Positions 56,248 to 64,000 of a stretch of DNA of 64,000 nucleotides are shown here, piece after piece. The stretch comes from Megalobrama amblycephala (Eukaryota; Chordata; Actinopteri; Cypriniformes; Xenocyprididae), in NCBI RefSeq assembly GCF_018812025.1, contig NC_063052.1, positions 18,931,414 through 18,995,413 on the forward strand, given 5' to 3'. Below the pieces are notes generated by a model. That model saw nothing but the letters and a program-made list of their open reading frames with translations, was not told the origin of the DNA and made no database searches. The stretch's first letter is position 1, and the number at the start of each line of letters is the position of its first letter. The translations under genes and the position numbers were made by a program.

Positions 56248-56449
56248 CGCAGAGATAGATGATTTAAGCTCTGCAAGTATCTCAACTCTGAGCGCCGATA
56301 CCTCAGCTCTAATACCACGGAGGAGTTCTCTGATATCCTCCTGACCTGCGACGGCCCCATCTATACATTGCGTATCGCCAACATCCTCAGCAGTTTCTCG
56401 GCATGTTGTTCTGCTAAAGCTCGGTAAACCAGGTGTAAACAGGGCCTTA

Positions 56450-56776
56450 GCCCAGTCAGCACAGCCATATGGGGCCTAGATGGGTTAGCCCAGATGAAAT
56501 TAACACTGCTCTGTGTGCGCACTACAGGGTCTTAAATGTAATACTGAATCAGTGCTGCAGTTAATGAGATAATTGAGTGATAACAAGCAGAATTACAGAA
56601 GGACAGAGGAACAACAAGAACAGAAAAAGGAGAAACACAAGAACTACAACTGACTTCAGCGACAATCTTAGATGAAATCAACTGAAGATAAAATGCATTA
56701 AATCTCTCAAGATTTCAGCAGAGGAGGATTAAACAACTCCACAAAAAGCATTACCAGCTTTGTTTATTACTAACCA
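56450..56776. other. Non-coding, nothing recognised
   Basis: Sequence between the Harbinger-like right end and the hAT-like left end. No inverted repeats or coding remnants. Confidence 0.45.
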
Positions 56777-56910
56777 GGGGCCGTATTCACAAAACATTTT
56801 ATCTTACCACTAAGAGTTCTCCTAAACAGCAGTAAAAGTTCTTAGCTAAGAGTTTTCTCTTAAAGGTGCCCTTGAAAGAAAAACTGAATTTATCTTGGCA
56901 TAGTTGAATA

Positions 56911-57130
56911 ACGTCTCGGTTACAAAGGTAACCCTCGTTCCCTGAAGGAGGGAACGGAGACGTACGTCGGACAGACCGACGAATAGGAATCTCGCTAGAG
57001 AGGCCAATCTACTTCGAGTGTAACTAAAACGAGCCAATGCACATTGGCATGCAATCATATGCATCAGCTGCTCGCCTCGCAGCGCGGGTATATAATGAGC
57101 AGCAGGTGCGTTGCATCTTCAGGTTTTCGC
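56911..57130. repeat. DIRS terminal repeat (3' side)
   Basis: Starts with cgtctcggttacaaaggtaa: GGTTAC-aaag-GTAACC, then the palindrome gttccctgaaggagggaac (56938-56956), then gacgtacgtcggacagaccg. The inner part, up to gttgcatcttcag, is the inverted copy of 61880-62035. It contains a TATA-like gggtatataatgagc. Confidence 0.85.
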
Positions 57131-57187
57131 TGAGGAGCCGAACCGGATAGGCGGCAGCATCAGCGGGGTACAGCGACTGTGGCGACG

Positions 57188-57300
57188 GGACGTACGTCTC
57201 CGTTCCCTCCTTCAGGGAACGAGGGTTACCTTTGTAACCGAGACGTTCCCATTCAGTCGGTCACGTTCGACGTACGTCGGACAGACCGACGAATAGGAAT
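57188..57300. repeat. DIRS internal complementary region
   Basis: 57188-57243 is the reverse complement of the outer left end (56911-56966). It is followed without a gap by gttcccattcagtcggtcac (57244 onward), which is the reverse-complement reading of the outer right end at 62067. So this region spells the two element ends joined together, as expected for the template that completes DIRS circle ends. Confidence 0.85.
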
Positions 57301-57852
57301 CCCTACCAAAGCGCCACAGGAGCTGCCCCCTTCCAGCACTCTGTTGTAAGCCACCTGAACCCCCTTGCCTGAGGATGGTGGGACAGGGCTAACACAGAGA
57401 GAGTCGACCACTGCTGTTCCCCAAAACCCATTCAGTGAGACTATTGGATAACGCTGGGAAAGCGTACCCTTTCGCTGGGAAAGGAACGCTGCGGAAGCCA
57501 CATCCTTCCCCGAAGGAGTTATGTGGAGAAGTACATATGGACTAACCCTGTAGGGCTGTGCTACATATGGAAGAGCTGGGGTGACTCCAACCCGATGAAG
57601 GGTAGGTTCTCCCAGAGGGAAAGACACGGGCTTCGTTTAGGAGCAACCGTGGAACCAACCATATGGGATCCCCGTAGGGTCACACATATGGAACCCAGCC
57701 TAAACCCGGTTCTCAAGGATACAACGGAGTATAGGCCTGGCGCCAGACGCTCCGCCACGTCGGCTGCCGAAGGGATATCGGAGGACTCGACAGGGTCTGC
57801 CTTGTAGGGACTCTCTGGAGAAAAGAAGCGCATGTAGCGCAGCAAGCCGACA

Positions 57853-58990
57853 CTAAGCCGGGGCCTCTCCGTGCCTCTGACCTGTGGCAAGAACACGGGA
57901 GGAGACCGGCTCAACACGAAGGCTATAGTATCTAGCGAACGTGTTAGGTGTCACCCAGCCCGCAGCTCTACAAATGTCTGTCAGCGAGGCGCCACGAGCC
58001 AGCGCCCAGGAGGATGTGACACCTCTCGTGGAGTGAGCATGCAACCTGAGCGGGCAGGGCACGCCCTGAGCTTGGTAAGCCAGGGCGATGGCATCCACTA
58101 TCCAGTGGGCCATCCTCTGCTTGGAGACAGCCTTTCCCTTCTGCTGGCCTCCATAACAGACAAAGAGCTGGTCTGAGGTCCTGAGGCTTTGGGTTCTGTC
58201 TATGTACAGTCGCAAAGCGCGAACTGGACAGAGTAAAGCCAGGGCTGGGTCTGCCTCCTCCGAGGGCAGCGCTTGCAGGCTCACCACCTGGTCCCTGAAG
58301 GGAGTGGTAGGAACCTTGGGCACATAGCCAGGCCGGGGTCTTAGTACCACGTGGCTATCACCCGGCCTGCACTCCAGGCACGATTCGTCGACCGAAAATG
58401 ACTGCAGGTCCCCTACCCTCTTGATGGAGGCCAATGCAACCAGCAGCAAAGTCTTCATAGACAGAATCTTTAAGTCTGCCGATTGCAAAGGCTCAAAGGG
58501 AGCAATCTGAAGTGCTCTTAGCACCAGAGCGAAGTCCCAAGAGGGTATGGAGGGGGGACGAGGAGGATTTAACCGTCTCGCCCCCCTAAGGAACCTGACG
58601 ACCAGGTCGTGCTGACCAACAGATTTGCCATCTATGTGGTCTTGGTAGGATAGCAGCAGTATGGACTTTGAGGGTGGAGGGGGACAGTCTACGCTCCAAC
58701 CCTTGCTGCAAGAAGGAAAGCATGACTCCGATCGAGCATCTTCGGGGGTCTTCTCTGCGAGAAGAGCACCACTCGACGAACAGGTTCCACTTTGAGGCGC
58801 AAGCACGTCTCGTAGACAGTGCACGTGCCAAAGTGATGGTGTTAAGTACCTCAGGGGGTAAGTCACCTAGAACCTCCGCGTCCTGTCCAGGGACCAGACA
58901 TGGAGTTGTGAGAGTTCTGGGAACCAGGTCCGGTTGGGCCAGTAGGGCGCAACTAAGAGGATCTGCTCCTCGTCCTCCTGACTTTGCAAA
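57853..58990 (-). pseudogene. DIRS tyrosine recombinase, one frameshift
   Basis: The N-terminal part is in one frame (VLNTITLARALSTRRACASK, LSFLQQGLERRLSPSTLKVH, up to about 58650), and the rest is in another (YQDHIDGKSVGQHDLVVRFL onward). In the second frame catalytic residues are R150 (SIKRVGDLQSF), H278 and R281 (AHSTRGVTS) and Y314 or Y313 (FARYYSL). The His seen in other copies (SSPHTF) is Asn here (VTPNTF, N308). The C-terminal end VLATGQRHGEAPA reaches a natural-looking stop. One small indel would account for the break. Confidence 0.85.
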
Positions 58991-59933
58991 GGGTCTGTGC
59001 AAGGAGGCTCACTGGGGGAAACGCATATTTGCGAAGGCCCCGGGGCCAGCTGAGTGCCAGTGCGTCTGTCCCGAGTGTTCCCTCGGACAGGGGGTAAAAC
59101 AACTGGCAGTGGGAGGTTTCCGGTGAGGCAAACAGGTCTACCTGAGCCTCTCCGAACTCTCTCCAGATCAGCTGGACCACCTGGGGGTGGAGTCGCCACT
59201 CTCCTGGCAGCTCAGCTCGTGATAGCTCGTCGGCCACATGGCTGAGCACACCAGGGACAAGAATGGCACGAAGCGACCTCAGACGCTTCTGACTCCAGAG
59301 GAGGAGATGGCGGGCGAGTTGCGACATGCGACGGGAGCGTAGACCACCTTGACGGTTGATGTACACAACGGTCGCAGTGTTGTCCGTACGGACCAGTACA
59401 TGCTTGCCCCGTAGCGGCTCTTTGAGGCAGCTCAGAGCAAGACGTAGTGCTAGCAGCTCGAGGCAATTGATGTGCCAATGCAGATGGGGTCCCGTCCAAA
59501 CCCCTGACACTGCATGCCCGTTGTACGTGGCACCCCAGCCGGTGGCAGAAGCATCTGTGAATACCACAGCATGCCGGGACACTTGTTCTAGGGGCACTCC
59601 TGCCCGGAGAAACAAAGGGTCCGACCACGGACTGAAGGCTTGGCGGCACTCCTGAGTGATTGGCACCCGGAACGTGCCGCGTTGCCACGCCCATCTCGGG
59701 ACTCGGCCGTAAAGCCAGTGTTGAAGCAGTCTCATATGAAGCAGACCGAGCGGGGTTACTGCCGCCGCGGCCGCCATATGCCCCAGGAGCCTCTGAAAGA
59801 ATTTCAGTGGGACCGCTGTCCTGCCATTGAACGTATTCAGGCAGTTCAACACCGACTGAGCACGTTCCTCTGTGAGGCGTGCTATCTGTTCGACCGAATC
59901 CAGCTCCATACCGAGAAAAGAGATCCTCTGCAC
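58953..59933 (-). pseudogene. DIRS RNase H and polymerase C-terminus
   Basis: 326 open codons beginning just after the deletion: QRISFLGMELDSVEQIARLT, FFQRLLGHMAAAAAVTPLGL, then RNase H (VVFTDASATGWGA, HINCLELLALRLAL, VLVRTDNTATVVYINRQGG, GVLSHVADELSRAE), then VDLFASPETSHCQLFYPLSE, which leads to the recombinase linker. All four acidic RNase H positions are present. Confidence 0.85.
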
Positions 59934-60825
59934 AGAACGCGAATCTCAGGAATGGCCTGTGTCGCGGAAGAATCGAAACGTGGAAGTACGCGTCCTTCAG
60001 GTCGATCGCTGCAAACCAATCTCGGGGACGGATGCACTCGAAAATGCGTTTCTGCGTGAGCATTTTGAACGGTAGCTTGTGGAGGCTCCGATTCAAAACT
60101 CGCAGGTCCAAGATCGGTCGTAACCCGCCGCTTTTCTTGGGTACAATGAAGTAGGGGCTGTAGAACCCCGACCTCAAATCGGCTGGAGGGACCGGCTCTA
60201 TCGCGTCCTCCACCAGTAGGACTGCGATCTCCGCACGCAAGACAGGGGCAACGACATCTTTCACTGTAGTGAAGAGAACGTCCCTGAACTTGGGGGGATG
60301 CCGGGCGAACTGAATCGCATAGCCGAGCCTGATGGTCCAAAGTAGCCAGCGAGACGGACTGGGGAGCGCTAACCAGGCTCGCAGAGACCGTACAAGCGGG
60401 ACCAAAGGGACCAGCGGCGTACCCGCAACAGGGCAGCGAGGTGGAACACAGGGACGCGGCTCGGGGGCTCTCTTTGTGAGGCGGCCCGAAGCGGCGTCAC
60501 AGTGTGCTAGGCAACACTTCCTGGTTCCACGGATGGACAGAGGGAGCAGTCGAGGCTTTGGCTGCCCGCTGCTCGCTGCTGTCCGCTGGCGACAGAAGAG
60601 GGGGATGAGAGTGGTGAGGTTTTTCTCCTCCCACTGCTCTCCAACCCTCTTCAGACCTGGAAATGGAGGAACTGCTCTTTTAAATTTGGGTACCGCTGCC
60701 TCTTGGGTCAGTGGCGGAACAGAAACAAACCCAATAAAAGGATTTACCACCCGGCCCTCCTCCAGGGGTGGAAGAGCAGCCCCACCCATCTCTGGGTCGC
60801 CCGTCTCAGGGGTGATTCTCACCAA
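59930..60825 (-). pseudogene. DIRS reverse transcriptase, YxDD deleted
   Basis: The frame from 60825 has a Gag-like or linker start (PPFPGLKRVGEQWEEKNL), then LRAWLALPSPSRWLLWTIRL, YAIQFARHPPKFRDVLFTTV, FYSPYFIVPKKSGGLRPILD, FAAIDLKDAYFHVSI (first catalytic Asp) and RPFLRFAF. It then jumps (near 59930-59937) into the sequence normally 70-80 codons further on (QRISFLGMELDS) in a shifted frame. The YLDDW box with the other two catalytic Asp residues, present at 50992-51003 in the other copy, is therefore missing. Confidence 0.85.
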
Positions 60826-60829
60826 CCAC

Positions 60830-61480
60830 TTAAACAGCTGCAGAGACGGGAGGCGTCATCTACCCGCAATGGACACAGCAGAGCCTGCTGGGCCGGAGTT
60901 TCTTGCAGGGGACGACACCCTTGGCGACGAGCAGACTGAGGGGCGGCCCAAGAGGAACTCAATGGTTTGTCATGGGAAGCTCCCCGATCCGCTACTAACT
61001 GAGGAGAACCGCTGGGCTCAGTCCTCGACAGTGTCACCGAAAAGGCCACCTCGTAAGATGGGAGCATTGAGAAAGCATTTAGCTTGACAACCTCTCACAC
61101 CTCACAAGGTAAGCCAGGGGGCACTTCTGGACCACTGAGGTGGACATCGTCTGGCTGAGGGCCTGCGCCGTGACTTTGATCACGGTTAGTCAACAAGCGC
61201 AGCTCAACCCCAGCACAGAACTACCCTCATGCAAAAAGAGTGCCTTGGCCTCACATGCAGGGTGGGTGTGGTCTGTGTACAGCCACCCCATCCAAGAGGG
61301 TAGTGAGAGAGGAAAAACTTATGCAGATTTTGGCACTTTTGAAAACATGAAACACCCACGAACATCGTTTCAGCACGCGCCCAGACATGTGAAACAGTGA
61401 TCGTGGCCGTCAGTGAGAACAGGAACGACCGCATCCAGAAACACAAGTAGGATGTCATCTTTAAAAAGACGCAAATCTAC
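60830..61480 (-). pseudogene. DIRS Gag remnant
   Basis: On the minus strand near 61395 the reading HDHCFTCLGA resembles the C-x2-C start of DIRS Gag (MCVVCMGVKHA at 454), and CEAKALFLHEG near 61240 may be its continuation. No frame longer than about 80 codons remains. Plus-strand open frames here (for example 60332-61087) are antisense shadows. Confidence 0.45.
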
Positions 61481-61879
61481 TTGTGTAAGCTCTTTCAGGG
61501 ATTTTACTCTTTTAAAAGTGCTGAAGCACGCAGGGGAACGGCCGCCGCAACACAGACAGGGATTGTGTGCAGCCTGTCGTGTGCTCTCTCTCTCTCTTGA
61601 AGGCGCTCACTCTTACCAGCCGTAAAAACGGCTTTTCAGCGCTCAAAAGCGCACCGTACCGGCCGTGAGAACAGCCTTCTGACGCTGTCAAACAGCTATT
61701 TGCTCAAAAACGGCAAACGAAACAAAAACAGAAAAAGAGAGGACTTCGACCCCGCTGCTGTGCTGTTCGCCCGCACTCGGAAAAAAAGAGAAGTTCAACC
61801 AAAAAGCTTGACTCGTCTTCTAGCAGACACTCGCTTGCAGAGAACAGGAACAAACACCGTTCGGCTCCGAAGCGAAAAG

Positions 61880-62067
61880 CTGAAGATGCAACGCACCTGC
61901 TGCTCATTATATACCCGTGCTGCGAGGCGAGCAGCTGATGCATATGATTGCATGCCAATGTGCATTGGCTCGTTTTAGTTACACTCGAAGTAGATTGGCC
62001 TCTCTAGCGAGATTCCTATTCGTCGGTCTGTCCGACGTACATCGAACGTGACCGACTGAATGGGAAC
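61880..62067. repeat. DIRS terminal repeat (5' side)
   Basis: Inverted copy of 57130-56965 followed by its own outer end (cgaacgtgaccgactgaatg). Read on the minus strand it starts gttcccattcagtcggtcac. It includes the TATA-like box read as gggtatataatgagc on the minus strand, which may promote element transcription. Confidence 0.85.
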
Positions 62068-63597
62068 AAGAGTTCAGTACATGGAAAAGACATACATTGA
62101 GTTTCAAACCCCATTGCTTCCTCTTTCTTATGTAAATCTCATTTGTTTGAAAGACTTCCGGAAAACACTCGGATCTCAACATAACACCGACTGTTACGTA
62201 ACAGTCGGGATCATTAATATGTATGACCCCAATATTTGCATAATGCCAGCCCATTCGACGCATTACACAAGGAAAGGCAGTATTAATGGCTGGATCTGTG
62301 CACAGACAAGGTAAGCAAGCAAGAACAACAGCGAAAAATGGCAGATGGAGCAATAATAACTGACATGATCCATGATATCATGATATTTTTAGTGATATTT
62401 GTAAATTGTCTTTCTAAATGTTTCATTAGCATGTTGCTAATTTACTGTTAAATGAGGTTAAAGTTACCTTCATTTCTTACTGTATTCACGGAGACGAGAG
62501 TCGTTGCTATTTTCATTTTTAAACACGTGCAGTCTGTATAATGCATAAACACAACTTCATTCTTTATAAATCTCTCCAACAGTGTGTAATGTTAGCTTTA
62601 GCCACAGAGCACAGCCTCAAACTCACACAGAATCAAACGTAACCATCTAAATAAATACTTTACTCACATAATTCGAAGCATGCATACAGCATACATGACG
62701 AACATCTTGTAAAGATCCATTTGAGGGTTATATTAGCTGTGTGAACTTTGTTTATGCGATGTATATATAGTCGAGAGCTCGTGGGGCAGAGAGAGCGCAT
62801 CTCTTAAAGGGGCGGCGCGCTGAAAAAATCAGTGCATAGTTAATGATGCCCCAAAATAGGCAGCGAAAAAAATAAAAAATAAAAAAATCTATGGGGTATT
62901 TTGAGCTGAAACTTCACAGACACATTCAGGGGACACCTAGGACTTATATTAAATCTTGTAAAAAAAACAATCTAGGGCACCTTTAAAACGTATTCACAAA
63001 GCTGCTGAGGAAAACTTTTACTAAGGAATAGACTGAAGTCTTAAGCTAAGAGTAAGGGCGGGGTTGACCTCGTTGCTATGGAGTATACACACAGTGATTG
63101 GCTGATGGGGGAGGAGTCAGCGATTTAATTATAGAAATATTGTAGAATGAGGTGTCATGTTTCCATATTAAAATAAGGGTTTTAAAATACAAATGTTGCC
63201 CTATTCAAATTTAATATTTTTTTAACAAAAATGTTGCCATAATTAAAATAAAATGTTGCCATATTGTTGCCATAAAGGTTTTAAAATAGTATATACAGTT
63301 AATTGTCTGCCTCTTGGAAGTGTTCATCTCAAGGGAATGCAGAGTTAAAGTGACAAATCACGTTTTATAAACAAAGTTTGGGAGGAACACATTCGAACAG
63401 TCTTTATAATCAGCTCGAGAGGAGGAATATATACACAGATGAGAGCCGACTTGCCTATAGTTACTTCTACAGTTTTCTGGATCCCTCTGCCACCCTGCTC
63501 CTCACTCTCGGCTGGGGATATGAGGAGAACTCTGGGTTTGGGCTAAATTGGGCTCGGAGCCCTCAATCCCCTTGGACAGCACACCAAATACGCACAC

Positions 63598-63598
<1 letters not shown>

Positions 63599-63649
<51 letters not shown>
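63599..63649. repeat. AT microsatellite
   Basis: About 25 AT units; Tyr-Ile frames over it are artefacts. Confidence 0.95.
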
Positions 63650-63652
<3 letters not shown>

Positions 63653-64000
63653 TTACTCTATTCAGTCATGTGTGTGAACGATTTAGAACGATTTAGAATG
63701 TGAACTCATGAAAACCACTGCCACAGGTAATCAGACAATATTTATTTATTTATTAAAGATTTATTTTTGGTGTCTCATCGTAGATTCAAATCTATAACTC
63801 AAGATATATAGTGCATTTATGAAGAAAAGGTTCAGTACCCAAGGCTCTATCGCTATTGCCTCAATGGTGTACAGTGTCTTTAGGTGGATTAGGATTGTTT
63901 GTGATTTGGTCTTAGTGATTTAGGAGTCCTCTTGACTACTCCTAACGTTTCACAGATTTAGGAGCTAGTTTTAGCACTAAAATGCTTTGTAAAATACTCT

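Larger units (their letters stand above)
48036..56424 (-). mobile_element. L1-clade LINE, interrupted by DIRS
   Basis: Minus-strand L1 with ORF1 (56247-55448), an inter-ORF region, endonuclease (54079-52910), start of reverse transcriptase (52910-52635), the DIRS at 49280-52634, and the rest of reverse transcriptase (49275-48455). The 3' end near 48036-48070 is A-rich on the coding strand. Clade is inferred from the ORF1 architecture and the LFAI-IEPLA and LYVDDVLLYV motifs. It is broken by stops and frameshifts, and about 110 codons of reverse transcriptase are missing at the DIRS junction. Confidence 0.8.
47490..56446. mobile_element. Harbinger-like DNA element split by an L1
   Basis: Both outer ends read GGCCCTGTTTACACCTGGT from outside and are flanked by TTA (47487-47489 and 56447-56449), a three-base duplication as in PIF/Harbinger elements. 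The left 545 bases remain; on the right only about 23 bases are left before L1 sequence starts. No transposase is recognised. Its interior is occupied by the L1 of 48036-56424. Confidence 0.6.
56911..62067 (-). mobile_element. DIRS retrotransposon, near full length, inactive
   Basis: Minus-strand DIRS with both terminal repeats: left 56911-57130 and right 61880-62067 share about 185 bp in inverted orientation (for example ggacagaccgacgaatagga, ctagagaggccaatctactt). An internal complementary region lies at 57188-57300. Coding order on the minus strand: Gag remnant (61480-60830), reverse transcriptase (60825-59930), RNase H (59933-58953) and tyrosine recombinase (58990-57853). Defects are a Gag reduction, loss of the YxDD block and one recombinase frameshift. 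Confidence 0.9.
56864..62982. mobile_element. TTAA-flanked element carrying the DIRS
   Basis: TTAA at 56860-56863 and 62983-62986. Ends read AGGTGCCCTTGAAAG and AGGTGCCCTAGATTG from outside. Without the DIRS it is about 0.96 kb. The right part (62068-62982) is non-coding with cggcggcgc-type promoter-like GC near 62810. TTAA with an AGGT start suggests Kolobok-like, as at 35826. No transposase. Confidence 0.65.
56777..64000. mobile_element. hAT-like DNA element, left end and interior
   Basis: The left end reads CAGGGGCCGTATTCACAAAA (56777). The last bases of the window, read in reverse, give agagtattttacaaagcatt, matching the inner part of that terminus (tattcacaaaacattttat), so the right end lies just past 64000. 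A CAGGGG start is common for hAT elements. After removing the nested element of 56864-62982, about 1.1 kb remain, non-coding, with a shared ggaaaacttttact-like phrase at 62980-63040. The (AT)n repeat at 63599-63649 is within it. Confidence 0.5.

Noticed and set aside
60332..61087. 251-codon plus-strand frame
   Set aside because: It is antisense to the DIRS polymerase and Gag remnant and has no recognisable motif; GC-rich DIRS DNA opens antisense frames.

Overview
The window looks like a stretch of teleost, most likely cyprinid (carp, zebrafish or goldfish relative), nuclear DNA made almost entirely of transposable elements. The evidence is the element repertoire: DIRS-type tyrosine-recombinase retrotransposons, L2- and L1-clade LINEs, hAT, Tc1 and TTAA-target DNA transposons, one Ty3/gypsy remnant, long TA/CA/GA microsatellites and an AT-rich background. 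I recognise no host protein gene, no tRNA or rRNA gene, and nothing bacterial. Species and family names are inferred from remembered family features, not from a database search.

Layout. 1-800: 5' end of a DIRS element (minus strand). 2088-2913: TTAA-flanked DNA element. 3231-4620: TA repeat and two LTR-like blocks. About 4760-12600: one plus-strand L2-type LINE cut by three later insertions (TIR element 5445-7260, foldback hAT-like element 7789-8747 with an 8-bp target duplication, antisense L2 copy 10626-12324 with its own duplication). 13911-15545: DIRS end fragment, broken Tc1 transposase, L1 endonuclease scrap. 15625-16714: two abutting TTAA-type elements. 16715-22990: DIRS-like non-coding derivative full of short hairpins, containing a TTAA element (17900-20500) that itself contains a TA-target element (18745-19851). 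24710-27205: internally deleted DIRS. About 27300-33240: a plus-strand hAT transposon broken up by an L2 fragment (itself carrying a TTAA element) and by a truncated DIRS.

34683-35712: L2 fragment with a probable solo LTR. 35826-40951: TTAA-flanked element holding a 3.16-kb foldback element (37031-40194). 44564-44816: small inverted-repeat element. 45218-47263: the only long uninterrupted reading frame likely to be real, a 681-codon gypsy-derived frame joining a Gag piece directly to RNase H and integrase. 47490-56446: a TTA-flanked Harbinger-like element containing an L1, which contains a DIRS. 56777 to beyond 64000: a hAT-like element containing a TTAA element (56864-62982), which contains a nearly full-length DIRS (56911-62067) with both terminal repeats and the internal complementary region.

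The genes do not form a host pathway. They are replication and integration modules of separate mobile elements (Gag, reverse transcriptase, RNase H, tyrosine recombinase, integrase, endonuclease, transposases), nearly all broken. The value of the window is as an ordered record of insertions and deletions. The most interesting structures are the DIRS terminal palindromes and circle-junction repeat, the giant foldback element, the hairpin-rich repeat array at 17440-21730, and the Gag-RNase H-integrase frame.
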